64,000 nt of DNA from Annona cherimola (GCA_030490835.1 CM059975.1:31528133-31592132); one strand, 5' to 3'; positions 12,193 through 25,724 are shown, numbered from the stretch's first letter. The notes: generated from the sequence alone by a model not told the origin. Numbers and translations: made by a program.

Positions 12193-12483
12193 GGGTGTGT
12201 TTGGTTGGAGGTAAAACTTTTGATGAAAAGTTTTTGGAGTAGAAGTTGTCAAAACAATAGAAAGTGATGTGATATAATAGGGGTAATGATGAGGAGTAAA
12301 GAGAATAAAGTTAAAATAGATAGGTTAGTTGTATGGGTAGTTGTGTAGAAATGATTGAAAAGTATGGTAGTTTGTATAGAAAAATGAGAAAAAATAATTA
12401 AAAAATAGAGTAATTATGGAAAGTGAAAAGTTTTAGATTGAAAAGTTTTAGTTGACACTTTTTTGCACTAAACAAACACACCC
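12193..12483. mobile_element. Tourist-like MITE, copy 1 (291 bp)
   Basis: The ends are GGGTGTGTTTGG and its near complement AAACAAACACACCC, flanked on both sides by TAA (12190-12192 and 12484-12486), the usual 3-bp target duplication of PIF/Harbinger-derived Tourist MITEs. The interior contains atgatgtgatataataggggta, which recurs in at least ten other copies in the window. Confidence 0.8.
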
Positions 12484-12486
12484 TAA

Positions 12487-14545
12487 ATATTAAATTAATT
12501 TCAAGAAGAACATTTCTATATCAAAATTAAAACCGTAAATTTTACATTAAATACATGAAGAACATTTATATCATATATTTAAATATATAAAACTAAAGCC
12601 AATTATGTGGAGAATGATGCTAAATTTTTTTCTAAATTATTAAAATAAATTATTCATCACAAATTCTAAAACAATGCATTTATAGCAGTACTTTTTTAAC
12701 GGTGGTTGTGGTGATCATACTACTATTACTGATGCATATAATCTAATATCTAAATACTAATGATATTAGTGGATTTTCATAGCATAAACTCCAAAATAAT
12801 TATAACAATATATGTTTGAATCTAGATTGAACTACAAAATAATTTCATACATTATTTTTTGGGTCTAATAAATAAATTTAGCATTTAACAACATTTTTTT
12901 ATTAATGTAATTATTAGATTGTGAATTTCTGCTTCACTAAAAATTTCTAGTGATAACATGCAAAGCAATCAGGAATGATGTGTACTTTTAAAAAATCCGA
13001 AACCATGTTTTGTTCAGTCTCACACATGACTGATTGAAACGAACTAACCATTAAACGCTCCTGATTAGAACTATTTTTGTCATAAATAGTTTAAATTCAA
13101 CATTACATAAAATTCTTACCAAAGTTTTATACAAATTCTTTATTTTTTGAGGTAATGGTAAGAGGTGGCATATAAAATTCGTGACGTTATTTATTTTTTG
13201 ATTTATTTCATTTATTTATTTTTCATTGTAAATTCGTGCGTTAAGTTTTTTTTTATTTATGTTCATTTATTTATTTTTATGCCATTGTAAATTTTATATG
13301 CTTTACACAAAAAAGTAAATAAATAAAAGTAAATCATTTAAAATTTGTGTCATTTTATTCTAAGTTTAATGGTACGAGATGACAAATTATTGTAAATCAT
13401 AGGAGACATAAACAAGGTGGTAACAGTCATTTATTTACTTTTTGAGACCACCTATTACAAATTAAATTTCTCCTATGAGAAATAATAAAAATACGCACAA
13501 GCATTACAGTATGTGTTCATTTTTTGGTCAAAATATGGGGTTAAAAAAAGGTACATTATGAGTAAGGGGACGGGTTTTATGTTGACTATGATTAATATAC
13601 GTGTTTATTACATAAACATATAATTTATACAAATTTCTACCTTTCCAGTAAATAAAAGTATAAATAATTATTAGTGACTTATTAAATATATTAATTATGT
13701 AAAAGATCCAATTATTGGATTTATTTAAATTTTAGTAAGAATCTATATTTAATCATTTAATATTATTAGTATCTTTCGTATTACATTTACGGATAATATA
13801 TTTCATATAGATTTTATGAACAATCTATAAAATCCATCAAATCCATCAAATCAGTACATTACAAATTGATAACTCTATAAAATTCATAAATCATGTATAT
13901 ATTAGTTTATGATTTTGCATTATTCTTGTAAAATCTGTATTGTCCATCTAATTGGTGAAAATGAAATGTCATCAATCCTATTTTAGGTGTTAAAACTGTA
14001 TAACTGGTTTATGCTATCAGACAAATACGTAGAAAAATCATATATTCTATAAAACTCGTAAAATATATAAAATTTATCAATTGCATATGCGCTGTTTCTG
14101 TGATACTCGAATAATCTATAAAATTTATTTCATTGGAAAAATGAATAAAAGATTACCAGTGGAACACATCATTCCCATGAATTTCATAAAAACTGTAAAA
14201 TCCGTAAAATCTGTAAAATTTATATAATCGGTCAAACAAGCTAAATTATATCAGTCGTTCAAATTTATTTCTTTAAATAAATCTATTCTTAATTTTATAA
14301 TTTTATTCCTACATTACAGATTATAATTTGAAATGAATATCATTCAATTTAACGTTATGGATCACTCATCATCTATAGTAATTTATTAAAATCATATGAT
14401 TAACCATAAAAATACATGCACCTCAAAGTACTATAATTAATTTCACCTACCCATAGTCACACTTTACCCACAATTCTACTCTCATGCTACGAAATTACCA
14501 TTTTACCCTCATTTGCATTTTATGCAAAAGTGAAAACGTTTGCAC
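12487..14545. other. AT-rich intergenic with degenerate short repeats
   Basis: No gene is seen. Between about 13790 and 14230 short variants of the word ctgtaaaatc / ctataaaatt recur many times in a loose, imperfect array. The rest shows only A/T-biased unique sequence. Confidence 0.4.
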
Positions 14546-15007
14546 TTACACCCGGCCCATCTGAATATGCCACATTAGTTGTGGGAGTGGTACCTCTTCA
14601 AGGTTTGATTTGCCGTATGTAGGTGTGCTCACCATCACCTTCCTTATCTTTTTTTGACTTTTTTGAGAAATCTCGCCATTGTGGATACCTAATAATCTCA
14701 TACCAATGTTGTTTGAAGTGACTAGTTTCACCATAATGACTACAAGTGAGATTACTCTGTTTCTGAACTCGGTTAGTAAGCATGATTGAACTTTCAAGAA
14801 TAGGCCGCAAGATTCCCATAGCTTGCCTTTGCTAGCATTCTCTTTAGATACAGGCATATGCATCCTCCAGTCCAACTTAGGATTCTTCTGTTGTATCTCC
14901 CCAAGAACTTGATTATACTCATGATCAAGACCACTTAGGAAGATATGGACCCTAAGTTTGGCCATAGTTAAGTGAACCTTTACAACCCCTTCAATTGTGT
15001 TTAACAA
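14546..15007 (-). pseudogene. Ty1/copia gag fragment, frameshifted
   Basis: One minus-strand frame shows the copia gag motif RVHIFLSGLDHEYNQVLGEI. A second frame downstream (about 14598-14760) carries a decayed CCHC zinc knuckle (CSHYGETSHFKQHW), in which the second and fourth ligand cysteines are Tyr and Trp. The parts lie in different frames, so at least one indel separates them. It is a retrotransposon relic. No pol was found attached. Confidence 0.7.
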
Positions 15008-15477
15008 TTGAAACTCGAGGTGAGATTACTCTGTAAGTTATCTCATACCAACCCCTTTAGCAATCTCGAGGTTCTTGCTTTTCTCCTTTCATTGTTCTTT
15101 AAGGCTCTGATTATCTTTCCACAAGTCAACTAGATACACCCGTGTACTTTTTTCTTTGATAATGGATCTCATCCCCTTATGGATTTTTAAGAAAGCGAAG
15201 GCTTCATACCCATTAAGTCATCCTTTTCTACATAAAAAATTTCTTACTTCCTTACTTTTGCACATATTCAATTCCAGTTATTGGTGCTCTACAAACTTGT
15301 ACCCCTTTATTTGATGCAATTTATAGAAAACAACATTGTAAGTGTTAATAATCTTTGATCTTACTCGTTACTCCTTATTGATTTTACTGACCACTTTATA
15401 AATATCAAAGGTCTCGTTACCTCAATTATTTGATTAAACAAGGTCTTTATTCCAAAATAGTAGAAGCCAACCTCCAA

Positions 15478-16128
15478 AAATGTTGTCAAAATTGAAAAGA
15501 CTGATTTGGTTTGAACTAGTTTAAACCAATGAAGTGAGCATTAGATATTTATGATGTCATAAGTATTTAATTGTTTTTATTATTTATATACTAGTTAATA
15601 TGTATACTCATAACCTCTAATACTACTTGTTAAATTTAGAATTTATTACTTTAATCACATAAATATATACAAAAATAAAATCCTTTCAAAGATATATTAA
15701 CTAGTCATATATATAATTTATTATGAAATATTTATGCATTTAGAATAAAATTTTAATGATAAAATTTATTCTTAATGAACAGACTTTTTCAAAAACTTGC
15801 TTTATATTATTTATTTTATTATATTTTAAAATTTATGCTAAATAAATTTTAGGAGGCAAGTATTGACCTTATAATTATTAGTAGTCTACGTGCATGCTTA
15901 AGAGACAGCAGAGAGATAGAGGCCGTAGGATATTGAGCTGCGTACAAGCAGTTTAAATGGCTTTCCTTTTTTCACAAACCATCTAAACCGAACTCAACCA
16001 GTTTAGATAGTTATAGCAGTTTTGCGATTTTGAATGAAATTGGGTTTTATTGAACTAGAGAGACAATCGATTTCTAGTCGGACTGGTCAAACCAAATAGT
16101 CCGATCCAATTTTTTATGACACTATTTT
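15478..16128. mobile_element. Possible hAT-like non-autonomous element
   Basis: The left end contains gtcaaaattgaaaagactg..atttggtttga and the right end read backwards contains gtcataaaaaattggatcgg..atttggtttga. This gives imperfect inverted ends of roughly 40 bases, 650 bp apart. The interior is AT-rich and non-coding. No convincing target duplication was found, so the exact edges are uncertain. Confidence 0.4.
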
Positions 16129-16444
16129 CTAATTATGGATGGATTGTCATCCTAAACTATTTCAATCAAGTGGTGTTTAATTGATCTAGGTAGAGTTGTC
16201 CACATAGCATTTATGCTTAAAACTCCCTAGTGAGTATGAGGAAGACAATATATGCAGGGACGAAGGAGTAGCTAGGAGCTATTGTTTAAGCACTCTTTGT
16301 TAAGTGGAGCTCTTTGATCACTAGAGCTCACCATAGGACACCCTAAGATGACAAAAAAAAACTTGCCTTTGCTAATGAGGTTGTCCTAGATTGATTAGTT
16401 GATTATCTCATTGTTGGATATCTTTAAAATCTATTTAATATTTT

Positions 16445-17340
16445 GGGCTGAAAAACTTTAAAACTTTTCCAATTCAAATTTTTTAATTTAAAACTTTTTA
16501 CTCTTACAACTATCCTATTTTCTAATCATTTCTTCACATCTTTCAATATAATTATCCTACTTTTCAATCATTTTTTCACATCTTTCTATATAATTATCCT
16601 ACTTTTCAATCATTTCTACATAACTATCTATAAACTAATTTATCTATTTTAACTTTGTTCTCTTTAGGGGTGAGAATCGAGGTTGGTCGGGACGGGTCAA
16701 TGTGTGCCCAACCCTAATCTTACATTTTAAAAATCGTGTTTGATCATTATTCTTGTACTCGGTTAGGACAAAGTCGGTTTAACCCTTACTTTTTTCAGTA
16801 AGTCTCGGGACAAACTTTGTGTTGGTATCAGGATAATAGATTGGGCAAAAAATGCTAGTTAAGTATAATGGTTTTAAGAATTTATGAATTTACTAAGTAT
16901 AAAAGCATATAGATGCTAAATTTAAGTATTGTATACTTCGACCTATTAATAATTAGTCAAAGTAAAATATCATTATTTAAATAAAATATGAATATTAGAA
17001 CAAGCTAATGAAACATATCTCTTTCAGAATTTTTCACAACTTGAAAAACTAAGTTAGGTGGGTCAGCGGGTCAGAAATGGTATAAGAAAGTCCAGGGTCT
17101 AGCAGGTTCACCCCAACCAGAAAAATCTTAAATTCCTGCCTCGCCTTGCCCCGATGGGTATATATTCCCGCCTTGCCTTGGTATAAAATAGGGTTGGTTC
17201 CTTGACTTGCCCGGATTTCTACCCCTACTTCTCTTTACTCCTCATCATTACGTTTATAATATCACATCATTTTTTACAATTTCAAAAATTTTTACACAAA
17301 AAACTTTTCATCGAAAGTTTTATTACTTCCCAAACACATA
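16445..17340. mobile_element. Tourist-like MITE, copy 2, split by a hAT insertion
   Basis: The family interior (cctacttttcaatcatttctacataactatc and ctcatcattacgt) is present on both sides of a 563-bp insertion at 16665-17227. Without the insertion the element is about 330 bp. The end TIRs are decayed (TTGGGCTGAAAAAC left, CCCAAACACATA right). Confidence 0.7.
16665..17227. mobile_element. Small hAT element nested in a Tourist-like MITE
   Basis: The terminal inverted repeats are TAGGGGTGAGAATCGAGG and, read from the other end, TAGGGGTAGAAATCCGG. The flanking 8-mers are GTTCTCTT (16657-16664) and CTTCTCTT (17228-17235), seven of eight bases identical, matching the 8-bp duplication of hAT transposons. 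Subterminal regions are rich in ggg/ccc words, as in the larger hAT elements at 32.2 and 61.4 kb. No transposase is encoded. Confidence 0.8.
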
Positions 17341-17559
17341 CTTTATCAAAAAGTTTTAATTGCCATGATAGTGAAAATTTTTGTTTTCAAAAGCATAGAT
17401 ATTTCAACCAAATCTTTCACCACCATGACAATTAAAACTTTTTGACAAATATGAAATGGATTTTGAAAATATCCAAGATGAGTACTCGACTATCTTAACA
17501 TCTTAGAACCAACTTAATTTGTCTCTTAAAGGTTAATCTTGATGTGTTTGCCATAAGCG

Positions 17560-18960
17560 CAAATCAAATGATTGGCATGGCTTATACTCTAGCAAAGCCT
17601 CAACCTCACGTTTGGTTAGAGACAGGATACATAAAATAGAGTGCCTAATGACTTTTGCATGACAATTAGTAGTTGATGCCCAAATTGAGGAATTCCTAAA
17701 GGTAGGCTTCATAAAAGAGGTAGATTATCTCAACTGGCTAGCTAATGGATCCCTTATTAAAAAAAAAAAATAGTGAACAATGGCGATAAGCTTTAAAGAG
17801 AAACTCCTGAATAAAGGTAGGCTTAGTCAAATAGAAGTTATCTCAATTAGCTAGCTAATGTGGCCCTTATTAAAAAAGAATAATGAATAATGGTGAATGT
17901 GTATGAATTTTATCAATCTCAATAAAGCTTATGACCAAATCGTCGACTTCATATAGTTTGTTGAGCTTCTTAGATGCATTTTTTGGGTATTATTTAAAAA
18001 ATATCTAATATCCATGAAAAGAAGATTTTATTTATTGTATGCTGAGGCTCATACTGCTATACCGCAATGACTCTTTAAAGAGTCTAGACAAAATGTAGAG
18101 GCAGATGTCAATGACCAAATTGTAGAGAGCCAAAACTCGTTTGATCATATTATAAACTTCGCTAAGACATTTACATCATGCACTCATGATCAGAAGCTAA
18201 GGATGTGTTTGGGCAGTGGTAAAATTTTTTATAAAAATTTTCGTGTAAAAAAGTTTTTGAAATTTGATAAAATCATGTAATAGGATAAGAATAATGATAA
18301 AGAATGAAGTGAATAAAATTAAAATAGATAAGTTAGATATATTGATAATTGTGTAGAAATAATTAAAAAGTAGAATAGTTAAATAAGAAGAAGTGAAAAT
18401 ATCAAAAACATAGTAGTTGTAAGAAGTGAAAAAAATTTAGATTTGAAAAGTTTCGGTTTGAAAGATTTTTTGTTTTTTGATATCATTAGTTTGAAAGATT
18501 TTATGGTTTATCAAACACCCCCTTAATTTGCAAAATGCGTGTTTGAGTTCTTGTTAGAATATTCTTGGAGATTCATAGTATTGGGTCATCATGGTAATCC
18601 TAAAAAAATGCAAGCAATATTAAAGTGGTCAAGAGCCTTAGTAGAATAATTGTGACTCTTCATCAGTTCATTGCTTAGTTGGCACACGAGTGTACCCCTT
18701 TTAAGGTCTTAAAAAGGACCAAATCATTTGAAAATTTGAATGGGGCAACAATTGCACTAGGTCTTGGATGAAAGCCTACATCTAAAACCCATATCTACTT
18801 ATGAAGCCCTAACTTGCCAAAATCTTTGCTCTTGTATCTCGTTGTTTGGCCTCAGCCAATAACTTCATATTGGTGGCTTAGTGACCCGATGGCTAACATC
18901 CCTTGCATTAGATGAGCAAGATTCGTAGGTAAGGCAAATTGATGAAATGAACCCTAAAAT
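17560..18960 (+). pseudogene. Ty3/gypsy reverse-transcriptase relic
   Basis: Around 17684-17770 the plus strand encodes IEEFLKVGFIKEVDYLNWLAN, the gypsy RT entry. After 17890 it reads CMNFINLNKAY, the degenerate next RT block. After the MITE at 18201-18523 the RT/RNase H linker appears as CTPFKVLKRTKSFE (about 18695-18736) and LLLYL. Many stops and frameshifts are present. The RT entry block is repeated once about 120 bases later (17690-17790 and 17805-17880) in diverged form. The element is long dead. Confidence 0.75.
18201..18523. mobile_element. Tourist-like MITE, copy 3, inside gypsy relic
   Basis: GGATGTGTTTGG..CAAACACCCCCT is flanked by TAA on each side (18198-18200 and 18524-18526). 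Removing it restores continuity of the gypsy frame across KLN/K-C, which fixes both the insertion point and the TAA duplication. Confidence 0.8.
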
Positions 18961-19159
18961 TAGCATGATTTGATATAGAATATGTCATTGGAACTTGAGA
19001 TTAAAATTCAAGTCTTGATTGAATTAATTTGATTGCAAATATCATGATGCCTAGAGAGACATACCCGAACCTAAGTGGACTTTCAATATCAGTGACCACT
19101 ATAGAGGGTCCTTCGCATATCCCTGACTGAAATGTCTCACCTCACCAAGGCTTAGGCTA

Positions 19160-19755
19160 TGATGATTGAGATTTATATTAGGGTTGATTGCAGTCACCAA
19201 GGATCAGGCTATAATAATTGAGATTTATAGTAGTGTTTTTTTATTCAGTCCCGTTTCGGTGAAACGTCTTTTCTATGTAATTCTTTCTATTTTTAATATT
19301 TTAATTGTTAAAGGAAAATCTAGTTCATTTATTATATTTAGCATTATTTATAATATCTTAGAAACTTTTTATTTGTCCAACGTCGCTGTATATGAGTCCT
19401 ATTGAAAACCAACATAATAAAATAGTTTTATATTAAATATCAATCTTATAGTTGTATTTTCAACATTTGATCTGTTTAAAATATTATTTTTATATGGATA
19501 AATGATTTTATAAAGTATTATTACATTTTAATATATCTGTATGAGGTTCTAAGCATTTTTCATAATTTACGCATGAATATATATATATTTTTCAATAAAT
19601 GTGGCCCATAAAAATGCTTGATTAGGATGAGATTGGTCTCCTAGATAAATAAATAATGTTAAGTATAAAAAATAAATTAAATTTTTCATCAAAGATTAAA
19701 ATATTAAAAATTAAAGGAATTACATAACTCCACTTCATGGAGCCCATTTTTATTA
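19160..19755. mobile_element. Fold-back MITE, 'cttctatgtaa' family
   Basis: The left arm has ttctatgtaattctttctatttttaatattttaattg and the right arm its complement, ending ggaattacataactccacttcatggagccc. The interior acgtaataaaatagttt-type words and tttaaagtatt/aacatctaaa words recur in copies at 37.1, 42.7, 43.7, 44.4 and 46.7 kb. Confidence 0.6.
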
Positions 19756-19940
19756 GCTATACACAAGCACATACCTTTATTAGTCAACCCTTAAATAAGA
19801 TGCTCAAAACTTTCATCCCAGTTGTAAGACATGTTAGAAATTAGCACATATTGCATGTGTTCCTCTAAGCTCATCTCAATCATTGAAGACTAACCATTTG
19901 CATAGTGTCGGGCCCCTCTTTGTAGCTAAAATACATAATA

Positions 19941-20221
19941 GGGTGTGTTTGGCAATGGATATAAAATGTCAAGTTAAAACTTTTCAATCTACAACTTTTT
20001 ACTCTTCATAATTATTATATTTTTTAATTATTTTCTCACATTTTCCTATACAAATACCCTACTTTTCAATCATTTCTACATAATTACCTATACAACTAAC
20101 CTATCTATTTTAACTTTATCATCTTTACTTCTCATCATTACCCCTATCATATCATATTAGTTGACAACTTTTACTTTCCAAAACTTTTTATCAAAAGTTT
20201 TATCCATTCCCAAATACACCC
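19941..20221. mobile_element. Tourist-like MITE, copy 4 (281 bp)
   Basis: The ends are GGGTGTGTTTGGCAATGG and CCATTCCCAAATACACCC, flanked by ATAATA on both sides. The core is in the orientation opposite to copy 1. Confidence 0.75.
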
Positions 20222-22889
20222 ATAATATTCATCATTGATCACTTTGTCAAAGGACCAAAGTAAAATTCCTAGGGAGACTATTTCCATGGGAGGAGGTTCT
20301 GGATGTGTGCCAGCTTTGTCTCCCTTAAATGTATATAGGTGGGAGTTTAGTCTCTTGTGAAAGTAGGTAGGGATCTGTTGTCTCCTCTAACGATAAGTGA
20401 AAACTTGTTGTCTTCTGTATGAATGAGCAGGATTGTAATATCAAATATCATATTGTACATAGCTAATAAAAAAATAAAACCCCTAAGCAATATTGACGTC
20501 GACATTGTACAAGTGTTCTCATATGAAAATATCTTGTGTTAGTTTGGCTTTATTTACACCTTTTGCATTGATAATGGCCAACAATTTACTGTCTGAGAAT
20601 GTGAGTTATTTTGTCAAAAATACGTCATATGGTGCAACTAGTTTCGGTGCCTCACTTTGAGGTTAATGGCTAGGCTGTGGTAATGAACCGAACTTTTCAT
20701 GAACTTCTTAAGAAAAGGTTTGACACGAGAGTTAGTGGTTGTAAATAACAATTTTTCTTGACAGCTGCAGAGTGCTCTTCCTAACTCCTTTATGTTGAAG
20801 GGGAAAACATTTTTCTACCTCCTTCTAGATACTTTTTTTATATGATTCGCCATATGAACGCCGGAACACTATTTTCTCCACTAGTATTTTTCCATTTTAA
20901 TCATTTTATATCTTTCCATATAATTACTCTATCTGTTTTAATTTTTGTTCTCCTTGCTCATAATCATTACTCTTACTATATCACCTCATATTATCATCCC
21001 AAAATTTTTAGCACAATATTTTCTTTTAACCTCTTAACAAACGGAAATTTCCTGATGAAAGAGAAGGGAGGATAGACACGAGAAACAGCCATACATGTAC
21101 AACTCGTGATTGCCTAAACACAGTAAAAAGATGTAAATAAGTTGAGTGAGTTTGGCGCTTTGAAAGGACCTGTCACCAAATTTTTTGTCTTCCTTCTCAA
21201 AAAAAATAAATGCCCCAAAAGAAATGCTGATGGACGTACTACCCGTGCATTGGGAGACCCTACAACACATGGCTTATGTATAAGATCATAATGCATACCT
21301 ATCAAAATCTAGCTCCATACCCACGCGGGTTCAAATGGTGGCAAGAGTAAAAATAGATTTATTGTTAGATAATTGGTAAAATGATGTAGAAATATTGTAA
21401 GAATGTCTCAAGGGTTTGATTGTAATGCAAGTTGAGATGATTATAAAAATCTAGTCCATAACTTTCTTATTTCTCCTATAGAAATTAGAATACTAGGCAG
21501 CGGGTAAGTTATCCTTTCCTCACAATTTCACCAAAATAGTTTGGGCGTCTCAGCTGTTTAACTATTGTATTTTTTTCATTTTTATTTATACATTTCAATC
21601 ACTTTCTTATACAACTATTTTATTTACACCAATCATATTACACAATTCTCATGCTTTTGGAAAATATTATCTTCTTTACTTCTCACCTCTCTCCTCAACT
21701 ACATTACTAAATGAGTGCCTAGTTACTGTTTTCTGGAAATTTTCAAAGCCGGAGAAAATGAGGAAGGAGAGGCTGGGATAGAGGTGGCCCACACATCTGC
21801 TTTTTATCTTCATTTGGCGGTGGAAAAAAAATATAATAAAGGTACCGATGATAGAGCTGGCTAGCATTTTTTTCACCAACTTGTTCCTTGCACCACAGGC
21901 AGACCATGTGCACCACACTAACACCACACCCATTTGGCCATTCCTTCCATCTTGGATGGATGGAATCAGGTTTCGTCTTAAGACTTGAGAGAATTCTTTT
22001 CATGTAAAAGGGAATGTTTTCATGGTAACATTCTTTGCGTTTTTTTTAAAAAAAATCTGTTTTGATTCTTTGCGTCTTTGGATAGGTGCAAACTGTATGA
22101 AAAAAAAAGGTTAAAGAAAAGAATTATAAAGATACGGTGGAAATTAACAATTTCTTTAATATGGACCAAAAGTTAAATAGTCACAATAATTGAATCTTTC
22201 CGACCACAAGAAATCATAATGATCAAAACATCATCAGATCTTGACAATAGCTCACAGAAAAAGAGAGGAAGCTATATGCTACCTACTACGAACGCAGACT
22301 TCAATGTGGGATAATGATTTTATAAATGATGTGCACCTACTTAGGATAATGATTTTATAAATTAGTGTACCATTTCAATGCTTGAGAGAATGAATCCAAG
22401 CAATTATCATATTTTAAACATTATTTTATATCATTTTAGTAGGTACAGTCAACCTTAAACTTTATTTAAATAATGTTTGGCACCATAATTAAACAATAAT
22501 GTTCAGCAAACATAATTGGCTTGAATTTTTTATTTAATCATCAATAAGGCCTGAACGAAGAAGTTCCACGCATTTAATTAAATCTATTGGGTAATACTAA
22601 ATTTGGACCTATCTTAGCCAGGACATGAAATTGAAAATAATTTTTAAATATAGAAGACAATGATATAAGATTAGAAATAACGGAATATCATATCATATTT
22701 TTTTATAGGGTATGCGCTATGTCATTGGGGCGTTGTCTCCGTAGTCTGATTCGAACTCCATATATGGGTGTTAATAAACTTTCATTTATCAATCAATGAT
22801 GGGAGCTTTGCCTCACTAGTGATTTGATGAAAGCATGTTGTCTCTCCAAATGATAAATGAAAGTTTATTATTTTCTCAAACTTAATTGT
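20222..22889. other. Intergenic; partial MITE pieces, no gene
   Basis: Partial Tourist-family cores lie at about 20865-21015 and 21545-21715, recognisable by ttccatataattactctat and caatcactttcttatacaac. Open frames on the minus strand at 21.0-22.0 kb have no recognisable domain and look accidental. A SINE-like block with a tgattcgaactcc word lies near 22740. Confidence 0.35.
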
Positions 22890-22894
22890 AATAT

Positions 22895-23385
22895 TTAACC
22901 GAAATTTTTATAAATATGCATACAAAGTTTGACTAATATTGCATCTGTGTTTTTCTAAGTTTGCCGATATTACAAATATACCTATAAAATTTGTATAAAA
23001 TTGCAAGTGTCTCTTCCATTAGGACGCTATTAGAATTTTCTGTAAAATGACGATAATACCCTTTAAGTCACGTAATATATTTGTAATTTTGCAAATATTG
23101 TAGATATATTTGCTATTTTATTTTTTTATATTTTTACATATATTATTATTTTATATTTTTTTGCAAATATCTTTATAACATGTGCAAAAATTGTAAGTAT
23201 ATTGCTTAGCTTAATGGGTATTATCGTTATTTTATAAAAAAAATTTAACTGTGTCATAACGGAAGGAACACGCTTGCAATTTTATGTAAAATTTGTAGAC
23301 ATATTTATAATATTAGCAAACATAAAAATACAGATACAATACTAGTCAAATGTTATAGGCATATTTGTAAAAATTTCTATCTTAA
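22895..23385. mobile_element. Fold-back MITE with 'aaatatgcatacaaa' arms
   Basis: The left arm (attttttataaatatgcatac, acaaatatacctataaaatttgtat, aattgcaagtgt, gacgataataccc) is repeated as its complement in the right arm (gggtattatcgttat, acgcttgcaattttatgtaaaatttgtag, gcatatttgtaaaaatt). No target duplication was determined. Confidence 0.6.
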
Positions 23386-23694
23386 AATGAATTGTAATAC
23401 ACACATCATTAAAAAAGCAAATTAGTTGGGTACAATAATAAAATGGATCTACCCTTTCACCGAAGTCATCTTGGCATCATTACCATCACGCCCAAAAGTC
23501 ACAAATGGAGGCTCTAAATATTCTAGATCTACCCAGAGGAACGCAGAATGGAGGACAGTCATTGACTTCAATGGATCTGTGTCCTATGATACGTTTGGTA
23601 ACGTACACTCTGATTTTTCGTGATTTTTATGGACATGAGTGCTGTGAATGTACTTAATTGTAACATTAATTATGACATTGTATGAATACCAAAA

Positions 23695-24052
23695 AAAAAA
23701 AAAAAATACAGTATACATAAGTGCACTTAGCCTTGGTACACTGAGGTACTTTAACTCATTTTTTTATTTTTTAAAAAATATTTTACAACTGTTAAAACTA
23801 AAATGTTATCAAATACTTTTAACATGTGTATCAAATTTTACCCATTTTGAGATTTTTTAATTTTTAAAAAATTAAAATTACTAAAATGCCACTTATTTCC
23901 AAAAAACTAAAAACTCCAAAATTGGTAAAACTTAATGCACATGTTAAATACACTTAGACTAACAATTGTATAAAAAATTTCAAAAATTTTAAAAAATAGG
24001 TTAAATGCACTCGAGTGCACTGAGGCTAAGTGCACTCGAGTGCATTAAGTCT
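23695..24052. mobile_element. Fold-back MITE with terminal hairpin (GTGCACT type)
   Basis: Arms starting agtgcacttagccttgg and ending gaggctaagtgcact are inverted. The right terminus (24006-24044) forms a perfect 16-bp hairpin, TGCACTCGAGTGCACT with a GAGGCTA loop, and each half of the stem is itself palindromic. The core (taacatgtgtatcaaattttacccatttt and complement) is shared with the element at 58.1 kb. Confidence 0.75.
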
Positions 24053-24599
24053 CTACTGGGTTTCTCATAATTTTTCTTTCTGCACATTTTTCATAAATAA
24101 TTTAACATCTTAATTATCTAATAATCTTACCTTTTACAATTTGGCTATTGGATTTCAATTATTTTTTAACCATCCTATTTATTTCAAATTTACTCATATT
24201 ATATCATTCACATAATTTTTAAAAATATTTTCTTTCTGATTTCTCACACCTTTCCATTATCTTACCAAAGTTAACATTACCAAATGTTAGTTTGTTTCGT
24301 TAAATGCAATAATATTTTATATAATCATGTTTTATGCATTTTAGATATTAGAAAGACAAATTTAAAATTAATATTTATGTTAGACTATTTTATTAGGTTA
24401 ATTTTGTACCATTTAAGATGATACCTATGCACACGTTTGATTTTGATGAAAATTGATGTGTTACTAAAATAAATCATTCTAAATATAATAAGTAGGATAG
24501 GTGTTAATTTCATAATCAAATGAGCCCCTTTGAAAGAGTTTGTATCCTAATTATGGTACAGATTGAATGCAATCTAATATTTTCTATATATTATCTATG

Positions 24600-24992
24600 A
24601 AAATCGATTTTATGCATCCAAGTACACTCAGCTTCGGTGCATCCGGATGGATTTAACTTATCTTTTAATATTTTTTGGAAAGGTTTTTACAAGATTGTTA
24701 ATCTAAATGTATTTAATATGTGTATAATTTTTTCATTTTTGGAGATTTTAAATATTTTTATTTTTTTTAAAATCAGTGGCATTTTCAGTAATTTTAAATT
24801 ACTAAAACGCCACTGATTTTAAAAAATTAAAAATAAATATTTAAAAATCTCCAAAAATAGTAAAAATTGATATACATATTAAATATATTTAAATTAACAA
24901 TCTTGTAAACATCTTTTCAAAAAAATATTAAAAATAAGTTAAATTCACCCGGGTGCACTGAAGCTAAGTGCCGCCAAACATGAAATCAAAAA
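24600..24992. mobile_element. Fold-back MITE, same core family
   Basis: Left end gattttatgcatcca..cactcagcttcggtgcatcc; right end read backwards gatttcatgtttggcggcacttagcttcagtgcacc. The core has ttgttaatctaaatgtattt and its complement, and a dyad centre near 24780 (actgattttaaaaaatt). Confidence 0.7.
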
Positions 24993-25724
24993 CCATTTTC
25001 TATATATCTTTAATTTTCAGAGTCGAGCTGGGTAGTCTATATTTCAATTATTTTCTGACACAACTACCATATTTATTTCACTTTATTCCTATTATATGAC
25101 ATCGCTGTTGCTCCTTTAAAAATTTATTTATTTATTTATTTATTTATTTACCTACTTCCCTCTCACTACTGGAGATGAAAAGGAGACCTTTGCCATTCGA
25201 AAGCAACATTCACCCTCGTAGTCCTTGGGTCGCACTAATTTTGGCATTACATTAATATATAATATCATATCAAACCATTTGGGATGTCTCTAGAAATCGG
25301 ACGTTGCTGTCAACATTATCTCCACCGTCAGATGTGGGTCCCTTCCTATGTCTATATGCACGCCTATCAATCGCGCGACAGGTCGAACATCAAAGGTGCT
25401 TTCGTAAACTATACCTGGTAAATTTACTTAATTGTAAATTAGCCCATTCGGACGGCGTATTTGCAAAGTTACAATATTTTAGACATGCAACGGATTAAAT
25501 GGAAATTTTTTCATGTTTCTGGGAGATATTTCAAATTTCTTGGATGGGATGAAGATGAAGTCTCTCCTTTTCCAAAAAAATACAACATATTTTTTTTTAT
25601 TTCACATATAACTTTTCCTAATACTTTACAATTTTTTACATTCCCAACCCACAGCAACGGTTTCATGTAACCCAGTCTACTTTTCTCGCCTTAATAATTA
25701 ATGTGAAATCCATTATGTATTTAT
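24993..25724. other. Intergenic, contains a (TTTA)n microsatellite
   Basis: About seven TTTA units lie at 25122-25150. Two overlapping open frames at 25.30-25.67 kb have no recognised family. Nothing else is supported. Confidence 0.4.
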
